Shown: in pieces, positions 1-7,644 of the stretch | Numbering within the stretch: position 1 is the first letter of the stretch | Layout of the letters: each line of letters starts with the position of its first letter | NCBI GenBank assembly: GCA_039199225.1 | Contig: JBCCSZ010000204.1 | Location: 1-14,635, forward strand | Reading direction: 5' to 3' | DNA length: 14,635 nt | Origin: JBCCSZ01 sp039199225 | GTDB lineage: Bacteria; Bacteroidota; Bacteroidia; Chitinophagales; Saprospiraceae | Made by a program: the position numbers and the translations under genes | Notes under the pieces: generated by a model | The model's input: only the letters and a program-made list of their open reading frames with translations | What the model was told of the DNA's origin: nothing | The model's database searches: none

Positions 1-3000
1 CACTGATGCGCTGGGTTTGTACAGCTCGGTTGCCGCAAGCATCGGTAGCGGTCCAGGTTCGGGTGAGTGTGTAGGTATCCGAGCAATTGCCATCCGCACG
101 CACCTCTTGCAGGTCTACTTGTACAGCAGCATCGCAGATGTCCGTCGCAGTTACTGCTGCTGCAGGTGGAATGGCGTCGCAATCAACGGTTAGGTCGGTA
201 GGGACATCTTGCAAAACAGGATTGATGCGATCTAAGATGGTAAATGTGGCGGTTGTTTCAGAGCGGTTGCCACATTCATCGATGGCGCTGAACGTAACCG
301 TAGTAGCACCACTAGCACCGCAATCATTACCCAGGCTGCTGAAGTTGTTCTCCCATCTGACAGTACCACAGACATCGATGGCGCCTGCTCCTGCTTGGGT
401 ATTTAGCCAATTGTTCAAATCCGCAACATTGCCATTACCATCGCATTCAACCGTCAGGTCTTTTGCCTGTATGCCTATGCTCGGCGGAATCGTATCTATG
501 ATTTCAAAGGCTGCCGTTGTTTGCGCCTGGTTGCCACATTCATCGCTTGCCGTAAAAGTAACCACTGTGCGGCCAGTTCCGCCACAGCCTGTATTCAAGC
601 TTGTAAAGTCGTTCGACCATTGGATATTGACACCACAGACATCATTGGCCAATGCGCCGCCGATGTTGCTCAACCAGCTGTTCAGATTGATGCTGTTGCT
701 TTGTCCATCACACTGTACGGTTAAATCGGATGCTGGCGTAATAATGGTCGGATTGGTTTGATCGATAATCGTAAAGGTGGCTGTCGTTTGTGCTTGGTTA
801 CCGCAATCATCCGTCGCAGTAAAGATCACTGTGGCACTTCCCGTGGCGCCACATTCATCGCTGAAGGCAGTAAAGTCATTGGACCAACTTACGGCATTTC
901 CGCCACAAGCATCATTGGCCACAGCTCCTCCTTGCCTGCTCAACCAGTCTTGCAATGCCAAACCATTGCCGTTGCCATCACATTCAACCGTCTTGTCTTT
1001 GGCAGTGCTGCTAATTTCCGGAGCTTTGGTATCTCGGATGGTGATGACTTGCTGTCCAGTGCTGGAATTGCCACAAATATCGGTGGCCGTCCAAGTTCTG
1101 GTGATGGTATAATTGAAGGCACTACAGTCGTTCCCACTGCTTTGGGTACTAAGTTCGTTAAAGGCCAATTGCACATTTGGGTTGGATTCATCCGTTGCGG
1201 TCAAGTCCGTGTATAAGATCGGTGGTGTCGGAATGGCATCTGTACATTCCAATTCAATGTCAGCCGGTACACCCACCAAGACAGGCGGGATAATATCACA
1301 GACATCAATGATTTCCACATCGTGGTCGTCTTCGTCCAGCGTACCATCGTCGTCGATCGCGTCATTGACCAAGCGGTCGTTGTTTGGATTGTCGTCAAAG
1401 GTGGCATCTATGTCCAAGGCGGCATCCCCATTGTTGTCTGTTGCGGCGGCAATTTCTGCTGTGTTGGTATAGTTACCAGCTTTTGTATCTGGCAGAATGC
1501 GAAGCAAGATATTGACTGCCGTACTCGTCTGCGGCAACAAGAGATTCGTCAGCGTTTTTTCCACTTGATTACTCGTCAAACGATTCCAGCCGTTGGCATC
1601 ATTAGGACTGAGTATAAAGCCAGCCGGTAGAAATTCATTGATGCGAATGTTTCTAGCACTGACAGTTCCTTGATTGAAAATTTCGATGGTGAATAAAACA
1701 TCTGTATTGGCTCGAACTGTTCCAACAGCTGTGGTTGTTTTGCGCAGCGCCAAATCGAAACTTTCTACAGTAATGTCTTCCGGGTCGGCATCGTCCTCGT
1801 CTTCTCCTTGCTTGCCGTTGCCAGCCGTATTGTCGTCGTCGGCTGTGTTGACTTGACCACCACTGTCGTTGTTTTGAATGTTGTCAGGCGTGGAATCAAA
1901 GTCTATAGCTGGACGCCCATTGAAGTCGCGGGCATCAGAGATTTCCGCTCGATTGACCAAGTCACCACGAACGCCACGTGCGATTTTGAAGGTAATGGGA
2001 ACAATCACCCGCTCCCCTACCGACAGGGTAATGGCTTGCTTGTAGGAAGCCGTATTGTCGCCGTTGTCTGTCCAATCCGAGTCTGCCAACTCCAAAGCTG
2101 CAGGAAAATAATCCACGAGGCGAACACCACTGGCAGCAATGGTTCCCTGGTTGAGTACGATGACATTAAAGGTTACTTCACGGTCTTGCAAAATAGGATT
2201 GGCCGAACGAGCTGGATCAAATTGTTTGATCAGGGCTAAGTCGAATCGTTCAACAAGTACAGCCTCTACATCGTGGTCGTCTTGATCGCCCCCGCTGTTG
2301 TCGATGACATTGTCTACAACTGTATCATTGCCATTGTTGGTATCAGGTGTAGAATCAATATCTTGAATAAGATCGTTTAGATCATCTTTGGCAGTGCTGA
2401 TTTCTGCAAAGTTGAGCAACTGCCCTTCAACCCCCAAATCAACCGTAAAGGCAATGGAAACGGTTTCTTCCTTTCCCGGGTCTATGCGCAGTGTGGTATT
2501 GTAGGAAGCGGTTCCATCGTTGTTGTCAGTCCAATTATTATCAGCCAGCGTCAGACCTGCCGGGAAGTAATCGATGAGGCGAATGGCCGTTGCAGGCACG
2601 GTCCCTTGGTTGAGGATGCGCAGGTCAAAAACAATGCGGCGCCCTTGAATGATGGGCGAGTCGGAAGCTGTTGTGTTCAATTTTTTCTGAAGAGCCAAAT
2701 CGAAAACTTCAACTTGAATGTTTTCAAAGTCGGCATCGTCTTCGTCTCCTCCTGTGTTGTCAATGACATTATTGACCTCGGTATCATTGCCAGGGTTACC
2801 GTCAAATTTGGAATCTACATCTATGGGTAAGAAACCATCGGTCGCTTTGGCTTTAAATATTTCCGCCCGGTTGGTAATTTCTCCTTGAAAGGTTTGGGTA
2901 ACGCGTAGGCTAATGTCCACCTCGGTACTGGCACCGGCCGCTAGACTTGCGACGGTAAAAGAAGCTGTCCCATTGGCATTGTTGTTCCAATCTGTATCGG

Positions 3001-5632
3001 CCAGGCTCAAGCCATTGGGAATGTAATCCAGTATTTCAATATCCGTTGCGCCAAGTGTTCCTTGGTTGAACAGTTCGATGGTAAAAGTAACGATCTGACC
3101 AGGGTACAGGCGTCGGTCGGCTTCAGAATCGGCCAGACGCTTGCGGAGCGCCAGGTCGAAAGACTCGATGCGAACATTGGCATCACAATCTGCCTCGTTG
3201 CCACAGTCATCTTCTATGCGAAGCTCTACAATATGGTCTCCCAGGTTGGACAAATCGAATGTATTGGGTGTCAGGCTATTGAGGCGAACATTACCGCAGG
3301 CATCATTGGAGCCGTTGTTGACATCTTCGGGTCGGAGGTTGAGGCGGCCGTTGGCATCCAGTTGAACCCGGAGGTCCTGGCAAATAGCCGTCGGAGCAAC
3401 GCGATCCAGAATGGTAAAAGTGGCCGATGTTTGAACCGTATTGCCGCAAGCATCGGAAGCAGTGAAGACAACGCGCGCTTGTCCGGTGGCGCCACAATCA
3501 TCTGACAAACCCCGGAAGTCATTGGTCCAGGAGACGGCCGCACAATTATCCGTCGCCTGGGCGCCTGCCTGGCTGCTGAGCCAGTTGGTCAGCTCGGCTG
3601 TATTTCCAGCACCATCACATTCGACCGTCAGATCGGTAGCGTTGGCAGAAAGCACTGGTGCGACCTCATCTGTCACTTCTATTTGTTGCACTTGTTGGCT
3701 GGCATTGCCACAGGGGTCGGTTGCCTTGAAGATGCGCGTAATGGTATAGGAAAAATCGGTACAAGAGCCATTATTGGTTTGTGTGCTGGTTTCATTCTCC
3801 AATTCGACAATCAAATCAGAGCGGTCGACACAATTGTCGGAAGCGTTGGGCAGCACTGGACTTGGAATGGGCTGGTCGCAGCGAAGACGGAGGTCTGCCG
3901 GATCACTCAGTGAAGGTGCTTCTGTATCGCGAACCGTAATCAATTGCTCTATGATGCGGGTATTTCGGCAGACATCGGTGGCCGTCCACTTGCGAATCAG
4001 CGTATAATTGCCCTTGCAAAGGCCAGCATTTTCTGTTTCTGAAAAAACTACATTGAAGTTTGCATCGCAGTTATCGGTAAAGACCGGAGCGACGACAGGT
4101 GGCAAGTCATCGCATTCAACCGTCAGATTGGCTGGTACATTAGAAGCGGTTGGCGCTTCGGTATCCCGAACAGTGATGGTTTGGGTATGTGTAGCTTCAT
4201 TGCCACATACATCCTTTGCCTGCCAGCGACGAGTAATGGTGTATTCAAATTTTCCACAGCCATTGCTGTCTTGGTCATCACTGACAGAGAAGGTAGGCGT
4301 CAGGTTGCCAGTACAGTTGTCGGTTGCAAAGACATTGCCGGGTACCCCTGGAATGTTGTTGCAAGATACGGTTACATCTGCCGGAATATTTCTCAGTACC
4401 GGGTCTTCTGTATCTGTTACATCGATGCGAACCTGGGCTTCGCCGCAGCAGGCCGGGTCGTCTACCCCATCGTTGCATACTTTGTAACGAAAGGATACGT
4501 GTCCACAGAAATTCGGAGCTGGTGTATAGTTGAACACCCCATCTCTGTTGAGATTGAGGGTACCGCTACTGGGATTGCTTAATTTGGTATATCTAAAATT
4601 TTGATCGCTGATGCGAGCGTCGTTGTCTTTCAAATTGCCACCCACAGCATTGTTTGGACAGGTGGTGTAAAAGTCATTTTCTGGTAAGGCATCAATGCAG
4701 AGGTTGCATTCCACATCGGCCATGACGACTCCTGCGACTACGTAGGATTGCCCATTCTGATCGGGTTGGACAGGGCATCCTCTGTTGGAACCCGTGGGCG
4801 ACTCCACTGTAATATCGATACTGGTAATACCCGGCGGAACATCTTCTAGTAAGAGTTTGGGAATGCTCAGACAGCAGTCACCCAGATCGGCATCCGGTTC
4901 AAAAATTTGTACACTGCTAGAAATTCCTCCTGCGCGCGCCGAGATGTTTAGTATCCTGCAATCGGTGGTCACCTCGGAAACAGGCACCCGGACTTCCACA
5001 TCTCTGGGCAGCACACCAGCTGGGATGGGAATGGAAAAAGTTCTTTGGTTGCGGTAACCACTGAAAGCGGTGAATATGCCCGACTGACCAATGGACTGAA
5101 CGCCTTGGCGGAAGGCGTAAACCAAAATGGACTGTAGACTACATCGATGAGGTGGATTGGGAAAACGGACAACAGATACATTCCTTGGGATGAGCCCGCG
5201 ATAAACATGGACATTGCTGCTTGTACCACTAATGACTACCTTACGCAGTGCATATTCTGCTCCTGCTGCCGTGACCACCACCTGACTGCCCGGATTGGGC
5301 CCCTTGTAAACAATCTCGGTATATACTTGGTAGACATTGGCTGAGTTTGGAATATTGACAAAGGGATTGTTTTCGCAATTGCCTCCGGTCCCGTACAAGT
5401 CGACCTTTTTGCCATCATCGCAATCAAAGGAGAAGTTAGAACCTGGTACTGTCGTAATCGGGTCTGTCAAAAAATGCTCCTTTCCATCCGGAGTGGTCTC
5501 TGGGAAAAAGCGAAAAGACAAAAAAGCGAAAGAAACGGCGATCAGACCGCCAACGGCCAGAATCCGAAACCAAGAATTGCGAAAAAAGCCAGCTTGACGA
5601 ATGGAGGGGATCCAGTGTCTAGTTAAACTCAT
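1..5632 (-). CDS. Giant modular cell-surface protein with HYR-like and DUF11-type repeats (5' part, 3' end outside window)
   Basis: One frame runs open from ATG 5632-5630 to the window edge, giving 1877 codons without a stop, so the C-terminus is not visible. The N-terminus is basic, with a hydrophobic segment at about residues 23-41 that would act as a signal peptide or anchor. Residues 45-316 are a unique region. Residues 317-409 resemble a cadherin/VCBS-like domain (DNDARI, FNYTPAPNFCGHVSF). HYR-like modules follow at about 410, 493 and 572, each with a TVxC, TDNC and DxCGN pattern. A variant with NWLSSQAG lies at 658-745 and a short module at 746-822. Four DUF11-type modules start at 823, 975, 1128 and 1290, each opening with FDLAL and ending in an Asp-rich stretch. 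More HYR-like and variant modules start at about 1447, 1537, 1627, 1716 and 1804. Such proteins are usually exported adhesins or matrix proteins in Saprospiria, often through the type IX system. A C-terminal sorting domain would lie outside the window, so the export route is inference. Confidence 0.93.
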   Translation of the reverse strand, partial: MSLTRHWIPSIRQAGFFRNSWFRILAVGGLIAVSFAFLSFRFFPETTPDGKEHFLTDPITTVPGSNFSFDCDDGKKVDLYGTGGNCENNPFVNIPNSANVYQVYTEIVYKGPNPGSQVVVTAAGAEYALRKVVISGTSSNVHVYRGLIPRNVSVVRFPNPPHRCSLQSILVYAFRQGVQSIGQSGIFTAFSGYRNQRTFSIPIPAGVLPRDVEVRVPVSEVTTDCRILNISARAGGISSSVQIFEPDADLGDCCLSIPKLLLEDVPPGITSIDITVESPTGSNRGCPVQPDQNGQSYVVAGVVMADVECNLCIDALPENDFYTTCPNNAVGGNLKDNDARISDQNFRYTKLSNPSSGTLNLNRDGVFNYTPAPNFCGHVSFRYKVCNDGVDDPACCGEAQVRIDVTDTEDPVLRNIPADVTVSCNNIPGVPGNVFATDNCTGNLTPTFSVSDDQDSNGCGKFEYTITRRWQAKDVCGNEATHTQTITVRDTEAPTASNVPANLTVECDDLPPVVAPVFTDNCDANFNVVFSETENAGLCKGNYTLIRKWTATDVCRNTRIIEQLITVRDTEAPSLSDPADLRLRCDQPIPSPVLPNASDNCVDRSDLIVELENETSTQTNNGSCTDFSYTITRIFKATDPCGNASQQVQQIEVTDEVAPVLSANATDLTVECDGAGNTAELTNWLSSQAGAQATDNCAAVSWTNDFRGLSDDCGATGQARVVFTASDACGNTVQTSATFTILDRVAPTAICQDLRVQLDANGRLNLRPEDVNNGSNDACGNVRLNSLTPNTFDLSNLGDHIVELRIEDDCGNEADCDANVRIESFDLALRKRLADSEADRRLYPGQIVTFTIELFNQGTLGATDIEILDYIPNGLSLADTDWNNNANGTASFTVASLAAGASTEVDISLRVTQTFQGEITNRAEIFKAKATDGFLPIDVDSKFDGNPGNDTEVNNVIDNTGGDEDDADFENIQVEVFDLALQKKLNTTASDSPIIQGRRIVFDLRILNQGTVPATAIRLIDYFPAGLTLADNNWTDNNDGTASYNTTLRIDPGKEETVSIAFTVDLGVEGQLLNFAEISTAKDDLNDLIQDIDSTPDTNNGNDTVVDNVIDNSGGDQDDHDVEAVLVERFDLALIKQFDPARSANPILQDREVTFNVIVLNQGTIAASGVRLVDYFPAALELADSDWTDNGDNTASYKQAITLSVGERVIVPITFKIARGVRGDLVNRAEISDARDFNGRPAIDFDSTPDNIQNNDSGGQVNTADDDNTAGNGKQGEDEDDADPEDITVESFDLALRKTTTAVGTVRANTDVLFTIEIFNQGTVSARNIRINEFLPAGFILSPNDANGWNRLTSNQVEKTLTNLLLPQTSTAVNILLRILPDTKAGNYTNTAEIAAATDNNGDAALDIDATFDDNPNNDRLVNDAIDDDGTLDEDDHDVEIIDVCDIIPPVLVGVPADIELECTDAIPTPPILYTDLTATDESNPNVQLAFNELSTQSSGNDCSAFNYTITRTWTATDICGNSSTGQQVITIRDTKAPEISSTAKDKTVECDGNGNGLALQDWLSRQGGAVANDACGGNAVSWSNDFTAFSDECGATGSATVIFTATDDCGNQAQTTATFTIIDQTNPTIITPASDLTVQCDGQSNSINLNSWLSNIGGALANDVCGVNIQWSNDFTSLNTGCGGTGRTVVTFTASDECGNQAQTTAAFEIIDTIPPSIGIQAKDLTVECDGNGNVADLNNWLNTQAGAGAIDVCGTVRWENNFSSLGNDCGASGATTVTFSAIDECGNRSETTATFTILDRINPVLQDVPTDLTVDCDAIPPAAAVTATDICDAAVQVDLQEVRADGNCSDTYTLTRTWTATDACGNRAVQTQRIS
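220..1024 (-). repeat. Three tandem 88-90-codon 'WL' modules in the giant surface protein gene
   Basis: Modules begin at nucleotides 1024, 754 and 487, with the next HYR-like module at 223, so the period is 264 to 270 bases. Each encodes LTVxCDGxxN, a W-L pair about 10 residues later, A-x-DxCG, W-x-N-x-F, a CG-x-(T/S)G turn, TVxFxAxDxCGN, and a closing ATFxIxD-like strand. A fourth copy of the same type lies far away at 3661-3398, on the other side of the DUF11 block. These look like a cysteine-rich Ig-like subfamily related to HYR domains. Confidence 0.8.
1310..3166 (-). repeat. Four tandem DUF11-type modules inside the giant surface protein gene
   Basis: Four in-frame repeats of about 152 to 162 codons begin at nucleotides 3166, 2710, 2251 and 1765. 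Each starts with a variant of E-S/V/R-FDLAL and continues with FNQGT or LNQGT, a YFPAGL-like turn, and usually W-x-DN. Each closes with an Asp-rich segment containing a DxDxxxD core and a later DEDD or DQDDHD core. The pattern matches the DUF11/conserved-repeat Ig-like family of bacterial surface proteins. The Asp clusters could bind calcium, which is inference. The repeats diverge at the DNA level, so they are protein-coding modules and not recent satellite repeats. Confidence 0.85.
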
Positions 5633-6339
5633 AGTTCTAGGGATTGGTCAAAAATTGTAAAAAGTTGATCCGTTTAATTTTACCTTGTCACAGATTTGCA
5701 AATTCGACTATTGCTTTTTAGGGGGATTATCTGCGATTCGTTTCAAGTCTTAATTTTCAGCAAAAACCAAGCCACGGACCGGTTTTTATGCATTTTTATT
5801 TATCTCATATTTCACACAACTACCTCATTATCAGTTATATCAATTTACCCTCTCATATGTAAAGAGGTCTGATTCAATTATTGGCAGCAAAGAAACCAAG
5901 TTTCAATAAGCTGCAGTAAGGAAGTCATGACGGATGCTAATTGTGGATTTGTTCTCTTTCGAACAGATCAAATATGTGGGGGTAGGATGAGATAGATAAC
6001 TTTATCAATGTTTTAGCGTGGTTCCAAAGCTTATTCCTTTCTAGAGAAAATTGTCACAAAAACATCGGATTTTTTAATTTCATTCTTTTGTCAGTCCATC
6101 GGGCGTCGAAAAAGCCCTGTTTTCAGGTTTGTGACAAAAGTCCAGAGGATGCTACTTGAAAGACAACTGCTCTTAAAATAGGGTAGCTTATTGATTATCA
6201 GTGCATTGACCCTAGCCATGGCAGCATTCAAAAGCATTGATTAAAGGGGAGTGTAAGAAAATGTTTTGCAAAAAAGCGATGCGTAGAGCCAAAAGGAGGT
6301 GAAAAAAGCCGTATCGAATTTTCTCAAAATCAAGTACAA

Positions 6340-6444
6340 ATGTACGAAAAAATGCTCCTCTCCGAAACAGCTCCGGCAACTCGTCAACGATTTGAAGGCA
6401 AGCAAAGCTCACATGACGACTTATTCAATTTTGTAAAAAACTAG
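6340..6444 (+). CDS. Candidate 34-aa micro-ORF or relic, unrecognised
   Basis: ATG 6340 to TAG 6442-6444 encodes a hydrophilic 34-residue peptide beginning MYEKMLLSET and ending LFNFVKN. The frame stays open upstream to 6241 but has no further ATG, so this could also be the 3' remnant of a longer lost gene. Its base composition is richer in GC than the flanks, which is the main reason to list it. A sequence AAGGAGGTGA at 6293-6302 is complementary to the usual 16S rRNA 3' end but lies 37 bases from the ATG, too far to serve as its ribosome site. No family is recognised, and chance is a real possibility. Confidence 0.2.
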   Translation: MYEKMLLSETAPATRQRFEGKQSSHDDLFNFVKN

Positions 6445-6718
6445 AACAGAATGTGTTGCTAAAGAGCAGGAGAAAGGCAGCAACAAAATAAATTTTAAAA
6501 TATATTTTTTATGCTGTCACAATTGAGCCACAAGTGCAAAACAGCTGTAAATGAGCCAGTAGTGACAAGCGAATAATCGATGCCCAAACAGGCTTCAACG
6601 GCCAATTTTAATTTCATCTCAGACAAATTCACACATCTATCGTATTAGAATTACGGCCCAAAAACATAAATTATTTGGGACTACGGTTGAACAAACAATA
6701 AGTTAACACCAACTTAAT

Positions 6719-6735
6719 ATATTGATAATCAATAT
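6719..6735. promoter_or_regulatory. Perfect 17-base palindrome upstream of the Crp/Fnr-family gene
   Basis: ATATTGAT-A-ATCAATAT is a perfect inverted repeat centred at 6727, 119 bases upstream of the regulator's start codon. Its core TTGAT/ATCAA equals the half-sites of the E. coli FNR site, but the spacer is one base where FNR sites have four. It is a candidate operator, perhaps for autoregulation, which is inference. A near copy of the core (TTGATTATCAG) occurs at 6191-6201. Confidence 0.4.
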
Positions 6736-6787
6736 TTTAAATAATAAAGATGGTATTGGCATGATGTACAAACTTGTATTAATGTAC

Positions 6788-6818
6788 TTTAACAATATTC
6801 TGTTTCAATAGATATTTG
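6788..6818 (+). promoter_or_regulatory. Candidate Bacteroidota-type promoter for the Crp/Fnr-family gene
   Basis: TTTA (6788-6791), a 19-base spacer and GATATTTG (6811-6818) approximate the Bacteroidota consensus TTTG-N19-TAnnTTTG, with one mismatch in each box. Transcription would start near 6824, giving a leader of roughly 20 bases. The dyad TTGTA-G-TACAA (6816-6826) overlaps the -7 box and start site and could be an operator. AT richness makes chance matches likely. Confidence 0.35.
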
Positions 6819-6845
6819 TAGTACAAGAATTTAAAATCAAGTATT

Positions 6846-7532
6846 ATGGCTATACTTTCTACTCCCCCACCACAAGTTTTAGAACAATTTCCTTTGTTTG
6901 AATCATTGAGTGCAGCAGAGCGCCAAATGTTAGGACAGATGATTGAAAAAAAGGTAATCCCAAAGTACCACTATATATACATGGCATCAGATCCGTCTGT
7001 ATGCGTTTATTTTCTTTACAAGGGTACTGTCAAAATCGGTACGCACAACAGCGATGGCAAGGAAGTCATCAAGCAAATTCTGCATCCGACTGCCATGTTT
7101 GGCGAGTTGTCCTTGGTCGGAGAGGAAAATCGGCAAGACTTTGCCCGGGCGATGAATAACGAAGTAAGCCTATACGTCCTGAAAGTTCAGGATTTTCAAA
7201 CCCTTATGGAGTCCAACTCCAAACTGAGCTTGAAGGTTATCCAAACATTGGGGACTCGGCTGCGCAAAGCCGAAAACCGCCTGGAAGCACTCATTTTCAA
7301 GGATGCCCGCACACGCATTATCGACTTCATCAAAGAGAACGTGAGCAGCCGTGGCAGAAGGGTTGGCTACGAAATGTTGTTGCGCCACAGCTTGACGCAG
7401 CAAGACATCGCCAACTTGACGGGGACTTCTCGTCAGACAGTAACCAGCGTTTTGAATGAATTGCGAAAAATGGATCTTATCTATTTCAACCGCAAGAGCA
7501 TCCTGGTTCGCGACATGGGCAAGTTGATATGA
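6846..7532 (+). CDS. Crp/Fnr-family transcriptional regulator
   Basis: A 228-aa protein of the usual length for this family. Residues of about 15-125 form a cyclic-nucleotide-binding-type beta roll (FPLFESLS start, YKGTVKIGTHNSDGKE, the FGELSLVGEE turn). A long dimerisation helix spans about 128-160. Residues of about 165-225 are a Crp-type winged helix, with the helix-turn-helix SLTQQDIANLTGTSRQTVTS followed by VLNELRKM. There is no N-terminal cysteine cluster like that of FNR, so oxygen sensing through a 4Fe-4S cluster is not supported. The FGELS stretch resembles the phosphate-binding cassette, but the R-(S/T) pair of cAMP-responsive Crp is replaced by RQDFARA, so the ligand is unknown. 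No Shine-Dalgarno is present, and the leader is AT-rich as usual in Bacteroidota. The gene is monocistronic, ending in a terminator at 7590-7619. Its targets cannot be told from the window. Confidence 0.93.
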   Translation: MAILSTPPPQVLEQFPLFESLSAAERQMLGQMIEKKVIPKYHYIYMASDPSVCVYFLYKGTVKIGTHNSDGKEVIKQILHPTAMFGELSLVGEENRQDFARAMNNEVSLYVLKVQDFQTLMESNSKLSLKVIQTLGTRLRKAENRLEALIFKDARTRIIDFIKENVSSRGRRVGYEMLLRHSLTQQDIANLTGTSRQTVTSVLNELRKMDLIYFNRKSILVRDMGKLI

Positions 7533-7589
7533 GTAGAAAAATGAAAGGACATTTATTTAGCGTAATAAAGGTTTGAAAATGGTATTTGC

Positions 7590-7619
7590 AGCCGATCGGT
7601 TTTCCGCTTCGGCTTTTTT
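7590..7619 (+). terminator. Intrinsic terminator of the Crp/Fnr-family gene
   Basis: The stem AGCCGA (7590-7595) pairs with TCGGCT (7609-7614). An inner CGG/CCG pair (7597-7599 with 7604-7606) closes a TTTT loop. A run of T follows to 7619. It starts 57 bases after the stop codon. The reverse strand lacks a T-run after the stem, so it should work mainly in the plus direction. Confidence 0.85.
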
Positions 7620-7644
7620 GTTTGTATGAATACCCTTTCAATCC

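Larger units (their letters stand above)
5633..6845. other. 1.2-kb AT-rich intergenic region between two divergent genes
   Basis: No convincing gene longer than about 35 codons is seen here. It should hold the promoters of the minus-strand giant gene and of the plus-strand Crp/Fnr gene. Visible structure includes four copies of TGTCACA or its complement (near 5686, 6052, 6131 and 6515). There is an inverted repeat AAAAACC/GGTTTTT (5762-5787), a 28-base-spaced direct repeat TGAGCCA-N2-AGTG (6524 and 6552), a 17-base palindrome (6719-6735), and TTGTA/TACAA dyads (6767-6778 and 6816-6826). A short higher-GC patch around 6340-6444 carries a 34-codon ORF. A small RNA cannot be excluded. Confidence 0.6.

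Noticed and set aside
1..3166. Regularly spaced repeats suggesting a CRISPR or satellite array
   Set aside because: The period is 264-480 bases, all copies are in one reading frame, and similarity is at protein level. These are domain repeats.
87..5597. Many plus-strand ORFs of 60-160 codons across the left third
   Set aside because: They are antisense shadows of the single open minus-strand frame of 1877 codons. Their translations are low-complexity Ser/Val/Pro-rich with no domain logic, while the minus frame gives regular repeated domains.
6101..6117. GGGC/GCCC stem near 6101-6117 as a terminator
   Set aside because: Only four base pairs with a nine-base loop and no gene ending nearby.
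6293..6302. Perfect anti-16S sequence AAGGAGGTGA as a ribosome binding site
   Set aside because: No start codon at a usable distance follows, and the genes here do not use Shine-Dalgarno leaders. Probably chance.
6212..6412. Minus-strand 66-codon ORF in the intergenic region
   Set aside because: No recognisable motif, no leader signal, and it lies antisense to an equally short frame. Kept only as part of the intergenic description.
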